A stretch of 64,000 nucleotides of DNA, from contig OX442423.1 of NCBI GenBank assembly GCA_949361645.1, positions 6,175,505 to 6,239,504 of the forward strand, written 5' to 3'. This DNA is from Spongilla lacustris. Taxonomy: Eukaryota; Porifera; Demospongiae; Spongillida; Spongillidae. Under the pieces are notes generated by a model, which searched no databases, had not been told where the DNA came from, and saw only the letters and a program-made list of their open reading frames with translations. The number at the start of each line of letters is the position of its first letter. Position 1 is the first letter of the stretch. The translations under genes were made by a program, and so were the position numbers. Below are positions 34,074-45,038 of this stretch, piece after piece.

Positions 34074-34529
34074 TGGACCTTTGCATGAAAGATCGGAAGT
34101 ACGATAAACGTCACGTCCGGAGTAAAAACCACAGCGGTTGCCTAGAGACACTGTGTCACGTCCGCGGACCTTTGCGTAATAAAATGGCAACGCTCGGAGT
34201 CTGCTCAGACATTGATCCTTCGGCCGATCCAGTTCCTGATCAAACTATGCTGCCAACAGTAACATACCCAGAGCCTTTTTAAAGCCATCCATTTAAAAAG
34301 GCTCCGGGTATGTCAGACTCGGTCAAGCTTACTGTTGGCAGCATAGTTTGACCAGGAACTGGATCGGCCGAAGGATCATTGTCCGAGTGGGAAGGAATGA
34401 CTACGAGCGTTGCCATTTTATTACGCAAAGGTCCGCGAACGTGACACAATGTCTCTAGGCAACCGCCGTGGCTTTTACTCCGGACGTGACGTTTATCGTA
34501 CTTCCGATCTTTCATGCAAAGGGTCCATT
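34074..34529. mobile_element. foldback element H
   Basis: Two ~220-bp inverted arms meet near 34285 (GAGCCTTTTTAAA / TTTAAAAAGGCTC). The outer ends are TGGACC(C)TTTGCATGAAAG and the complement. Matching short open frames on each arm are mirror images, so they are not genes. Confidence 0.8.
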
Positions 34530-34571
34530 GTCAAACCTAATGCCTAGCCGTAAACAGCCGTGTACAAAGAG

Positions 34572-36615
34572 AAGCTTGCGAACACGACATTGATTTTGAT
34601 TGCTACAAAATAGGGCACAGTGGTTTAAGACCATGACATGGGGTCAGGGTATAATTGTCAGACTTTTTTTTTTTGAATGGTTTTAAACTCCCTGAGCTAT
34701 CATAATTTGTGCTCCAACTTCAAATTAGGCCTAATATTGGCCCTGATAGTCAAGTGCAAAGTATTAAATGGAGGTAAATGTGTTCAACCGATGTATTTGT
34801 GTGTTACAAATTATTTTAAAATCACTTTGAGTGATTGAAAGTAAATAAAGTAGCTATATATTCTTAAAACCTTCTTACAGATACTGGTGTAATTTTTGTA
34901 CGCATAGCTCGTCACAGAACGTAAATTTAATTGGATTACACGGTTGCGCAATGTAATAAAATCACGTGTAACCGCCTAAGGGAACAATCGGGTGAAAAAG
35001 GGAGGCCCTCTCAAGCAAAGTAATATAGTAAAAGCTTTCTGCTATTAAATGCCTACCTATTAACACGCGCCGCTTCTTGCCGCTTCAAAGTTTGGATTTT
35101 TAAAAACGCTATAAACACAAGCAACTAACGATCCAAAATTGTTAATAATCACAACTTAACTTGCTTTTGTAATCATGGCCGACGACCGTAGCACTAGTAT
35201 TAGCAATCAAGAAGTGTTTGATAGGTACGTAATGAAGGTTAAAAGCAACGTGGAGGCAGCCAGACGATTTATGAACGATGAAGGAATAGTGGACGAGCCT
35301 ATAGGTCTTGATCGGTGGGTTTATCGCTTTCGTCGTCTTAGTAGTAGATGGGCTAAATTAAGTAAACGGCAGAAGAGCGAAAGTACAAAGAAGGCATTTA
35401 TGGAGTTTCAGCAAGAGAGGTTTTTAAAACCTGATGTTACCGATGAGCCAATGGCTGCTCAGAGTTCAGATGAACATGAAGGAGATGAAGTGGAAGAGAT
35501 CGAAAAAGAAAAAGATGAAGCAAGTACCAGCACAATTGCCCCACTCGATGCACTGAGCCCTCATCATTCCAAAAGGAGAACAGATGCTTTTTGTTTGCTC
35601 TATTGAAGGAGGAAGCAGAAATGCAAAAAATAACAACTACTCAATTGTTAGGATACATGCTTCATAGGGAGAATTACATACATGACAGGGCTGTAGCTGC
35701 AGTAGGTCTCAAGTTGTTCCGCAAGGAAATGGTTAGCAGAGAGATTAGTTTAGATGAGGCTCTATTTATTTTATCTACTTACAAGCTTGGTCGGACAGGG
35801 TATACTAGTCTTAGGCAGGAATTGAAAAAGTCCGAAAAAACAGACTGAATCAAGTAGTTGCCTTTAACTTGAGGATAGCCTATTAGAATCTATCTTTCTG
35901 AACTGCAATACATTCATGATTATAAATTATGTTAGTTATTCAATGTATTTTTTTATTATAAAGTATAAAGAATCTTGATTTTTTGCCTTGAATTTAATTA
36001 ACTATTCTGGGATAATTATTAAATTTTAATTCCTACATCATTTAGTACCTGTTTAGTGTAATATAATATGCCATTAATACATATCAATTCATTACAATAA
36101 TGGAATTTATATATAAATCTGTTAAATTTGATTAATCTGTCTTGATTTTATCGTATTAACTTTATTTAATAACTTATATTTATTTAATCACCTCATTATA
36201 AATCAGGATACAAACAAGTTAGTCATATTTGTATACAGTAATTTGAAAATGTCCTGGTCAGCTATGGTTTTAAACCACTGTGTAGGGACGGCTAGAGTAT
36301 TCCACAGGCAAATGGGAAAGGATACTCCGCCTCCCCCCGGCCGAGCTCTTTTAGCTGTCTTCTTGAGACACAAAGCTGCTAAATGTAGCGCTACACGGCC
36401 CGCTACACTTTCAAGCGCGTTCGCGGCCGTTAAAGGATCTCCAAACTGCCTCATCCACTCTTAAAATCCATTTATCAAGACGTACTGAAATACATATGAT
36501 GGTACCTGATTTACCCTTAAAGTGTTATTAGACTTACACAAATGTAACCACTTGCCTTTAAAATCCGTCATGTCAATACCACGTTGTATACGCGAAATTC
36601 AAATTCGTGCTTGCA
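34572..36615 (+). mobile_element. family D element, long copy with ORF
   Basis: Its outer blocks match the compact copy at 12705-13005, and here they are separated by ~1.65 kb carrying an ORF pair. CAGTGGTTTAAGACCATGAC at 34628 is roughly complementary to 36253-36275, hinting at internal inverted repeats. No transposase motif was recognised, so the class is open. Confidence 0.5.
35175..35848 (+). pseudogene. element-borne protein, unknown family, one frameshift
   Basis: The first frame (35175-35606) encodes MADDRSTSISNQEVFDRYVM, a basic R-F-R-R-L-S-S-R-W region, then an acidic linker (DEHEGDEVEEIEKEKDE). The second frame takes over around 35580-35606 and encodes ALLKEEAEMQKITTTQLLGY, RAVAAVGLKLFRKEM and TYKLGRTGYTSLRQEL to 35848. 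Both frames are open in the overlap, next to a T-rich run, so a single-base slip probably split one ~220-residue protein. The K-L-G-R-x-x-Y-T-x-L-R-x-x-L ending reminds me of proteins in other invertebrate elements, but I cannot name it. It could be an N-terminal domain of a larger transposon protein. Confidence 0.5.
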
Positions 36616-37021
36616 AAGCCCTGATAAACAGTTTTGGTGGCTGCATGGCGATTCAGAGCAGTTTAATGAAAAGTGTGTTAGGCGAGATGATGGCATTAAA
36701 TAAAATGGAGCCATGGCAAGGGCATTTGTGTTATGAGCACAATATGTTGTCTCCTCTGTGTACCTCTTCTTATTTTAGGGACCCCGCGAGAGGCTGGGTG
36801 TTGCTCACATGCCAGTGTCGAGATGTTAGCTGTTTAAAAGAAAGAAATCATTTACATGTAATTGTGATGTGATTTAATGATAACAAGTGAGCAGATCAAA
36901 AAAGTGTCTTATACTACTGGAATATGATGCACTTTATATTTAAATGGGTACTATTCCAAGGTTGCTCCAACTTCTTCATTCGCTGTCATGCATGGGAACA
37001 AGCTGGGAGAAATAATGGAGT
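36616..37021. other. no recognised gene
   Basis: An open frame at 36522-36872 runs out of the family D repeat into unique sequence; its cysteines (CQCRDVSC) show no recognised pattern. Confidence 0.35.
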
Positions 37022-37326
37022 GACATAAGATATAAAAAATTATTTAAAACAAAATAGGTGATGTAGGATTTGTAAACAGCAATTGAGTTAAAAGTAAGGA
37101 ATCGAGGAATTACGGAAATTATACATTGATTAATTTCTCAATATTACATACCTACATGTACATTAAGCACAGAATATCAGCCAGGTAGATTTGCTAAAAA
37201 TTTAGGTCTTTAATATTAATGAATGTATTATTTCCGTAATTCCTTGTATCCTTAATTTTTATTCAATTGCTGTCTACAAATCTTAGATCACTAAATTTAT
37301 TGCAATTAAATTTTTATATCTTGTTA
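37022..37326. mobile_element. MITE family A, copy 2
   Basis: An inverted repeat with arms of ~110 bp, with GTAGGATTTGTAAACAGCAA left and its complement right. The ends AAGATATAAAA / TTTTATATCTTGT match the family B hairpins. Confidence 0.8.
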
Positions 37327-37503
37327 ATGAGTTACAATCTCAGTCGCTTGCTACTACTAATCAATTTTTTCCAACATGTGCAATTAGGTTCGATCATGGA
37401 CGTGCAGCAATACTCAGTATGCAAGAATACTGTAAATCATATTCTGTACAAATACCACTGATTGCTTGTGTTGTGCCTTTTGCAAGTTAATACACATGGT
37501 ATG

Positions 37504-37680
37504 TGTAATGCAGGATTTATTAGTCTGCGCTTGCGCAGTACAATGTATTGATGGAACCTTTTGTAATAGATTGTCACACGCACATCCGTGATCACACATA
37601 TATATATATATACACCTTATTTTTGTATGTTTGTCAGTCTGTACCTCGTGTATACCTGCTATCAATCTTGGCCACTTACA
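37504..37680 (+). repeat. 5' LTR of the Ty3/gypsy element
   Basis: TGTAATGCAGG ... CCACTTACA, 177 bp, with an (AT)n run in the middle. The same sequence is found at 45039-45081 plus 46058-46191. Confidence 0.92.
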
Positions 37681-37681
37681 C

Positions 37682-37700
37682 TGGCGTAGTCGGCTCTACA
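37682..37700 (+). other. primer binding site (putative)
   Basis: TGGCGTAGTCGGCTCTACA starts 1-2 bases after the 5' LTR. A TGG start is expected for pairing with a tRNA CCA end. I cannot name the tRNA. Confidence 0.6.
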
Positions 37701-37709
37701 CGAGTTGGA

Positions 37710-38161
37710 ATGTCCAAACCCTTGCTCCTACCTGAGCCCTACGGAGGCGAAGCGGGTGGCTGGGCGGAATGGGTAGACCATTTCGAGAACGTAGCCGCTG
37801 TCAACAAGTGGGCCACTGGTGAGGAGAAATTAAAATGGCTGAAGGTGCGTCTAACTGGGAAGGCTCAGACAGCGTTCAAGAAGTTGCCACAAGATGTGAA
37901 ACAAAACTACGGTGAGTGCATGAAATCCTTACAGCGCCGTTTTGACCCTGACAGTAAGAGGCAACTGTACGTGGCCGAGTTAAGTGCCAGAACGAGGCAC
38001 AAGGACGAAGACTGGGCTACTTTCGGCGACGTATTGAGGGTTCTTGCGGATAAAGCGTATCCTGACCTGGAGGAGAAGGCAAGAGAACGTCTTGCATTAA
38101 ACCAGTTTTTGGCACAAATTGAAAACGCCCAAGTCGCTTTCGGCGTGAAGCAGAAACGACC
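37710..38161 (+). pseudogene. Ty3/gypsy gag, N-terminal part (capsid region)
   Basis: From the ATG at 37710: MSKPLLLPEPYGGEAGGW, then a retrotransposon gag domain (WVDHFENVAAVNKW, RLTGKAQTAFKKLP, SLQRRFDPDSKRQLY, FLAQIENAQVAFGVKQK). It forms the structural core protein. The start is chosen because it lies just after the PBS, and the earlier in-frame sequence belongs to the LTR. The reading frame runs into the inserted transposon at 38162 and ends a few codons later. Confidence 0.85.
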
Positions 38162-40790
38162 TGTCACGAATATTTCGGTCCGCGTCTAATTTTGGTCCGC
38201 CCGGACCAAAATAGGCAACCGGAAATGGTCCGGGCGGACTAAAATTGATTGCCTGATTTCATCCCTCGTGTCACTTTTTGGTCCCATCATTGTAAATGTG
38301 ACACAACGACGATCTTTTGGAGGAAAAAGAAGACGAATCGGAAAAGGAGAAATGTGGTAAGCTATTAACTAAATCTGTTAGTTATATAGCCTATAGTGAG
38401 AGAAAGGATGCGTTGTAGCACAGAAATGATCGCCAGTAACGAGCCGCGTTATATCTATTGCTAACCTGTTGAGTTGCTATCTAGTAGTTGCTGAATAGAG
38501 ACCACCTGCTTACTGTGTTTTCATTTACAGTTCATAAGCCTAGCTGGCACGTAAGGCATGTGGTTTCGGATTAGTTGGGCGTAGCCCGATCTTCGCGTAC
38601 TAGTACTAGCGGAAGGTCGGGTACCAAACCCACACAGTTTTTGTACAGAAGTAAGGTGCTCACAAATAATACCACATAGTGCAATAAGATAATCGTGGTC
38701 TTTTCTGTAAATGGTCTTAAATGCGAATAACCACAAGTGGGCTTTAATTCGTACTGATAAACAACCGTGTACAATGAGCAGAAGTATGTTGCCTCTACTG
38801 GTAATTAGTTCCAGTACTCTATAAGCGTTGAAAATGTTTAGCTTGTAGTGTGGCTTTGGCTCAGGCATGCATGCGCACTGCAAGATTGAGAAGTACAGGA
38901 TCATCTAACTTGCCAGCAATTGAATGGACCTTCGAAGCTACAATTTGTGCCACTGGCAAGCAAGCTTAACAGAGGCTTTTACCAAAACCCAAGGGTAGAA
39001 TAGCAAATACATCCCTGCCTTTAATTAGAGCCACAGTGCCTTCTACCTGTTAAGGCTTCATTGAAGAGTAGCCTAGTTCCATGGCTGTCTCAATCACACA
39101 CTGCAATACGGTTCTCTCCATACAACTCTCTTGCAACAGCTGTACATTAAATGAATAAATACTTGCGTATTTTGAATAGGTGGTAATTGCTTGCATTGAA
39201 GTGCTGCATTCTTATTGGACTGCAATTAAGGATAGCAATAATATAGGGAGCCTCTCTACCCAGCTTTATTAACAATCCACTATGTATGAAATTTATCCTG
39301 TGCATAATTTGAAAAGCCACATCCAGTGACACTTACATGTAATTACTCAAAACACAAATTGTAAAGCTGATTTGTGACACTATACTAAGAAGCATAAGAC
39401 CTACCTCTGGACTTTGGGACATAAAAAGAACAATTCAGACGATAAGAGAATGATGCACATGGAAAGGGCTTAACAAAGAAGTCATTAAACTGGTAGGCTC
39501 TTTCTGGTTGGAATTTATATTTTCTAAAGGTATCATCCTGCATGTGAAGTGTGTCAAAGGAATTCTGCAAGACTGGTATTACTACTGAACTGCGTCCTGT
39601 ATATACAACATGGTATCATATAGCAATAGGTATGTCCACATGGGTGTTTGTATGTGAGTATCAAATGTTGCATACTTAATGCTGTAACGTAATTAGTTTC
39701 ATTCTGATGTATGGTATACACCCTTTTTGTTAGATACCGCATTGTTACTTTGAGTGATTATTTCTCTAGGTCGGTTGAAGCTGTTCCTACACCCAGCAAA
39801 GAGGCCCATCAAGTAGCCAATGCACTCCACAAGGTTATATATGGTAGATATCAATTGAAATAATATGTTTTTTTTATTACAATAGAATTTTATGCGAATG
39901 GAATTGCCTCGAGTCATGAATACTGATAGTGGTTCAGAATTCAAGAATGTTCAAAGGATGAAAGTACACTACCATCCACAGGTGCACCCTTACAAAGAAT
40001 TATTTTGTTTATCTATATCATTACCTACATATTATGCAATAAAACAGTTCTGACGAAATGTTTAATCAAACATTGCAGTGGATGCTTGTTAAAGCACTTA
40101 CAGGACTGAAAGAACAGTGGGATGAATAATGTACTCACTACACTACACGTTTCACAACAACGCTGTTTTGTGTTACCAACCAGGAAAATGTACCTGAGCA
40201 CACGACAGTGTTGTGCAGTGAAAGGCAGGAAATGTTGCATGTTGGTATACTTAAGTTGTTTTTATTAGCTCTTTTATTGTCTTTAGAAAAAATCAAAATC
40301 AGCAGAATGATGCTAAACATGCCAGGGCCAATCTATTTCTCAATGGTACCGAGGAGCTAAAGAAATATTAAGGAAAGGTGGTAAAAGGCAGTCCACTCCA
40401 CCATCGCTATGCCTAGAATCTCCTCAACAGGCTACTCCATCAGCCTGGTTTTTGTAGTGTCATATTTCCACAATACTTATGCCACTAAGCTATGGGTGGG
40501 GTATACATGTACGTACATGTACGTTTAAAGAACCGGTCCGCTCCGTCCAGAAATTATACTTATTCAGCGTGAAGTAATCAGTTTGGATTTGTTATTGTCC
40601 GCCTGTATAACAGCAGCGTAGGTTGGTGCTAGGACCAAATCAGGCTGCTTGCTTTTGTCCGCTTATATAGGACCAAAATAAGCAGCGTAGGACCAAATGA
40701 GGCAAAGCCTGTAATAGTCCGCCGGACCAAAACAGGCTGCCTGAAACGGTCCTAGGACCATTTCAGGATAGGACAAAATCAGCCGTGACA
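38162..40790. mobile_element. Ginger-like DNA transposon inserted in gag
   Basis: The insertion is defined by the interrupted gag. The ends read TGTCACG and CGTGACA and are flanked by the 4-bp duplication GACC (38158-38161 and 40791-40794). Subterminal regions are packed with TTTTGGTCCG/CGGACCAAA motifs on both sides. Inside is a spliced integrase-like core (39770-39981). TG..CA-type ends, a 4-bp TSD and a Ty3-like integrase in a non-LTR setting together point to the Ginger superfamily. The copy is incomplete. Confidence 0.75.
39770..39981 (+). pseudogene. integrase-like transposase exons of the Ginger-like insertion
   Basis: Exon 39770-39833 (SVEAVPTPSKEAHQVANALH) follows a TTTCTCTAG acceptor. 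The next exon, 39886-39981, begins after TTACAATAG in matching phase and reads NFMRMELPRVMNTDSGSEFK, then KVHYHPQ. It ends at a GT donor. P-x-V-x-x-T-D-S-G-S-E-F holds the second catalytic Asp of a retroviral-type DDE core, and Y-H-P-Q normally precedes the catalytic Glu. The spacing between them is shorter than usual, suggesting a deletion, and the Glu exon was not found. Hence a decayed gene. Confidence 0.7.
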
Positions 40791-40794
40791 GACC

Positions 40795-41233
40795 CACCAA
40801 CGTCGAGGAGGCCGTCGTCGCAACAATTGAATTAGAGTCGTACTTGGGAAGCTCCGGTAAGCCGCTGGGAGTGAGCGCTGTGTCCCCACAGGAACCAGAC
40901 CCAGATGTACGCGTACGCCGTGCAGACCGTGCTGAAGCTGTCGCAGCTGTCTCTCCACTTGATGAACCTCAGACGGTGAAGTCGCTTGGCGAGCGGCTAC
41001 AACGGTTGGAGATGCTACTCGAGAGACAAGGGAGTTCCACAGGGCGTCGGACAAGTAAGCAAACCTGGGAGGCTGAGAGTGGGAGACGCAAGGCTGTAGT
41101 CTGTTGGACTTGTGGCAAGAAAGGCCATATGCATATTGCAAGATTTTGTCGGAGTCGCGCAACAGAGCAGCATCAGGGAAACTTCAGTCCCTCAGTGGAG
41201 AGAGCCTACCACGTGAGGGAAGAAGACATGTAG
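40795..41233 (+). pseudogene. Ty3/gypsy gag, C-terminal part (nucleocapsid)
   Basis: Gag resumes at the second copy of the TSD (TNVEEAVVATIELESYL) and ends with a zinc knuckle CWTCGKKGHMHIARFC. That knuckle is C-x2-C-x4-H-x6-C rather than the canonical C-x2-C-x4-H-x4-C. A 6-bp CATATG-like duplication at about 41128 explains the two extra residues. Gag and pol frames overlap between about 41104 and 41233. Confidence 0.85.
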
Positions 41234-42627
41234 AGGCTCAAACTGATCAGTTGACTGTTCCTTCTCTTTCGGTAACTTGCGGGGTAAGTTACAGCGTAAA
41301 GGGAGTCGTTGGGGTGGTAGCTGTTGCGTTCGTTGTTGATACGGGAGCAGCTGTATCTCTTATCCGCAAGGATGTCTGGACACAACTTGTAAACAGGGAC
41401 AGTACACTTGTTCTTGAACAGTGGTCTGGAAAAAAGCTTGTAGGGGTCAATGGGGCTTCATTGTCTATATGTGGGTGTGGAAACATACAGGTTTTGTTCA
41501 AGGGTACTCCATTTATGGTCACTTGCATTGTAACTGATGACATCACTATAGAGGCAATCCTTGGGTTGGATTTTTTGGAAGCTAATAGTTGTGTGATTGA
41601 TTGTGGTCAGAAGGTACTCACATTCCCCTCCCAAAAGCTTTCGATTCCATTCTTAAGCAAAACCACCAAAGAACAAGGAGTTGCAACTGTTGGACTGGTC
41701 CTAAAAGAGAAAACAGTTGTTCCAGCAGGAAGTGAAATGGAAGTTATGGTAAAAATTGCTGGTCCAGTGACTAATGGTACGTGGTTTGTAGGACACAAGT
41801 CAGCCACTTGTAATGGTGTGATGGTGGCTAATGCAGTAGTGTCTCCACGCAGTAATGTAGTACCAGTATGTATACTGAACCCACGTGATGAAATGGTGGT
41901 GCTGAAGAAAGGAGCACAGATTGCAAGCATGGAGCTCCTGGAGCAAGATCCAGTTATCAACATATCTACTGTGATGAAGAGTGCTGAAGTCTCACTGGAA
42001 TGCCAGAACATTCTATGGGATTTGGTGTCTAAGGTTGGGAGTCACATTAGTGAGAGTGAAAGAGAACAACTCTATTCTCTTCTTGTGGAGTTTGCCGATG
42101 TCTTTTCTTTCAGCAGCAAGGACTTGGGCCGCACTAAAGAGCTGAAGCATCACATTTTCACCAGTGATGCTCACCCAGTGCACCTATCTCCTCGTCGTAT
42201 TCCTCAGGCACGCAGGGAGGAGCTCCGAGGCTTGCTGAGGGACATGCTGGAAAGTGATGTAATCCAACAGTCTGACAGCCCTTGGTCCTCACCTATAGTG
42301 TTAGCAAAGAAGCATGATGGGACAACACGATTCTGCGTAGACTATAGGAAGGTGAACGAAGTAACAAGAAAAGATGCCTACCCACTACCTCGAGTGGACG
42401 ACACCTTGGACACACTGGTTGGTTCTAAATTCTTCACCACACTCGACCTTGCCAGTGGGTACTGGCAAGTGGAAGTGGCTCCCGAGGATCAACCTAAGAC
42501 AGCCTTCACAACACCGGAAGGACTTTACCAATTTAAGGTAATGCCATTTGGCTTATGTAACGCTCCAGCGACATTTCAGCGTTTAATGGACAGAGTGTTG
42601 AGTGGGTTAAAATGGTCGAGCTGGTTT
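41234..42627 (+). pseudogene. Ty3/gypsy pol, protease and 5' reverse transcriptase
   Basis: This frame is open from 41104, in a different frame from gag (overlap and frameshift expression expected). An aspartic protease is marked by VVDTGAAVSLI (DTG at about 41338) and ILGLDFL. RT follows with SPWSSPIVLAKK, FCVDYRKVNEVT, FTTLDLASGYWQ (first catalytic Asp) and MPFGLCNAPATFQR. The frame ends at 42639 because of one extra base just before the catalytic YFDD box. Confidence 0.9.
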
Positions 42628-43219
42628 AGTGTATTTTGACGATATAATAGTAGTAGGTACTACATTTCAGGAGCATTTGCATCACCTCACTAGTGTCTTC
42701 ACTCGTCTGAGGGGGGCGGGTCTCAAGCTAAAACCAAAAAAGTGTACACTCTGCAGGCAGCAAATAACATTTCTAGGCCATGTAGTATCCACAGATGGTG
42801 TTGCAACAGATCCAAGCAAAACTGAGGCTGTGTCGAAGTGGCCCACTCCCCAGAACAGAAAAGAAGTTCAACAATTTTTGGGGCTAGCCAATTACTATAG
42901 GCGTTTTGTCAAAGACTTTGCCTTGATCTCAAAACCACTACAGCGGTTGACAGAGAAAAACGCACCTTTCGAATGGACCATTGGATGCCAAAATGCTTTT
43001 GATGAATTGCGTAAACGTTTGGTTTCTTCCCCAGTCCTTGCATACCCAGATTATGAGCGACGTTTCATACTCGACACGGATGCAAGTGATGTTGGAATTG
43101 GTGCTGTGCTTTCACAGGTTAGTGATTGTGGTTCTGAGCGTGTTATTGCCTATGCGAGCAGATCGCTTACTAGGCCAGAGCAAAGGTATTGTGTATAACA
43201 CGTAAAGAATTATTAGCAG
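42628..43219 (+). pseudogene. Ty3/gypsy pol, 3' reverse transcriptase and RNase H start
   Basis: It opens with YFDD (42632-42643), the catalytic pair of RT, followed by KCTLCRQQITFLGHVVS, the connection domain (FLGLANYYRRFV), and the RNase H start FILDTDASDVGIGAVLS. It ends at a premature stop near 43196 caused by an inserted TA. A 4-bp GCAT insertion 35 bp later brings the frame back. Confidence 0.9.
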
Positions 43220-43951
43220 TTGTGGAATTTGCATGTGCATCATTTTAGACAGTATCTCCTTGGGCGAGAATTCACCCTTCGAACTGACCATGGATCTCTG
43301 GTCTGGATCCGGAATTTTAAAGAACCGGAAGGTCAACTGGCTCGCTGGCTAGAGAGACTCCAGGAGTATAACTTCACCGTTGTGCACCGCCAAGGATTGC
43401 GCCATTGCAACGCTGACGCCCTTTCCCGTGTCCCATGCAGGCAGTGCGGTAGGGACGAAGATATAGAAGCAGAGAACACCGTCATGGTAGGAGTGGTTTC
43501 CAATCCGTTCCAGAAATATACTCCAGCTGAGATGAGGCAGATGCAACTGGACGACACAACCATCCAACCTGTTCACTGTGCTGTATCTTGTGGTCAACTA
43601 ACGAGCCCTGATATTGTTAAATCGTGGAGTCGAGGAAGTCGTCTCCTGATGCAAAACTGGGACGCCCTCTGCATTTATGATGGTATCCTGTGGAAGAAAT
43701 GCGTGGACGGAAGTAGAAGATTCCAGCAGCTCGTTTTACCCACGAAGTTACAAGAGGACGCTCTTCGAGATCTCCATCAAGGTGCCGTAGGCGGTCACAT
43801 TGGAGAGGAGAAGATGAAACACAGACTGAAAGAGCGGTTTTACTGGCCAGGATGTACAGAAGCTGTTGGAGAGTGGTGTAGGAACTGCATAAGCTGCACC
43901 ACGAGGAAGACGGTTGCCCCAAAGAGAAGGGCTCCTCTGCAAACCATTAAG
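43220..43951 (+). pseudogene. Ty3/gypsy pol, RNase H end and integrase zinc finger
   Basis: It continues RNase H (FTLRTDHGSLVWIRNF, CNADALSRVPC), then the integrase N-terminal HHCC domain: LHQGAVGGHIGEEKMKHRL, ERFYWPG and CRNCISC. A further TA insertion near 43951 shifts the frame at the boundary to the catalytic core. Confidence 0.9.
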
Positions 43952-45024
43952 GCTGGGTATACCCGATGCAAATAGTGAGTGTAGATTTAATGGGCCCCCT
44001 TCCAGAGACTGAGGATGGCTGTAAGTATGTCATGGTAGCTGTGGATTGTTTTACCCGGTGGGTAGAAGTGTATGCTATACGGAACCAGGAGGCCACAACT
44101 GTTGCTAAAAAACTTGTCGATGAAATGTTCTGCCGTTTTTCTCCTCCAGAACAGCTCCACAGCGACCAGGGACGACAGTTTGAGTCAGATTTGGTGAAGG
44201 AGATATGCGAACTGTTGCAGATCAGAAAAACGCGTACCACGCCGTACCACCCACAGTGCAATGGAATGGTGGAGCGGTTCAATCGGACTCTATTGGACAT
44301 GCTTTCCACCGCAGTTGGCAACCATCAAGCTGATTGGCAGCAGCACATACGTAAACTTTGTCTGGCTTACAACTCTAGCGTCCATTCCTCCACAGGATTT
44401 ACTCCGTTCTTCTTGATGTTCGGGCGCCAGGCGAAGCTACCGATCGACCTGATGTATGGCACTAATCAGATGGAGCCGAACACTACCTCCGAGTATGCAC
44501 GCTGCTTGAAAGACGCCTTGCAAGAAGCATACGCACTGGTGAGGGAGCACTGTCAGGCCGAACATAAAAGGCAGAAAGAGCTGTATGACCAAAAAGTGCA
44601 TGGGAAGCCATTTAGCCCGGGCGAGTTGGTGTGGTTACACTCCACAGCTGTTCCTCGTGGTCGATCCAGAAAGCTACACCATCCTTGGAAAGGACCCTTT
44701 AAGGTCATGGAACGACTGGGCGAGACCACGTACAAAATCAAAAACCTTCAAGGTCGGAGGAAAACAACATTTGTTCATTTTGACAGGCTCAAGCCATGTG
44801 TAATATCCGATGACAAGCCAGAGAACACAGGGTCCAGAGAACAAGAACCAGTTGGTACAAATCTGGATCTGGTTGACAGCGACGACGATGATCCAGTACA
44901 GCAAGAAGAGGCAGCAGTCCCAGAAATTGCGAACCCTCCTGCACCACCCTTAAATGAACAACGCCGATATCCCGTACGAGATAGACAACGCACACAGCGC
45001 TATGGAATATATGTGGAACACTAA
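43952..45024 (+). pseudogene. Ty3/gypsy pol, integrase catalytic core and C-terminus
   Basis: The catalytic triad is visible: VDLMGP (Asp at 43984), HSDQGRQF (Asp at 44164) and NGMVERFN (Glu at 44272). The C-terminal GPF motif (WKGPFKVMERLG) marks the gypsy-type GPY/F domain. The protein ends at 45024, 14 bp before the 3' LTR, after an acidic, proline-containing tail. Confidence 0.92.
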
Positions 45025-45038
45025 AAAGAAGGGAGCAG
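45023..45038 (+). other. polypurine tract
   Basis: AAAAAGAAGGGAGCAG directly before the TG of the 3' LTR; it primes plus-strand synthesis in this class. It overlaps the end of pol by two bases. Confidence 0.8.

Noticed and set aside
33848..34515. Two similar proteins starting MKDRKYDKRHVRS on opposite strands
   Set aside because: They are mirror translations of the two arms of foldback element H.
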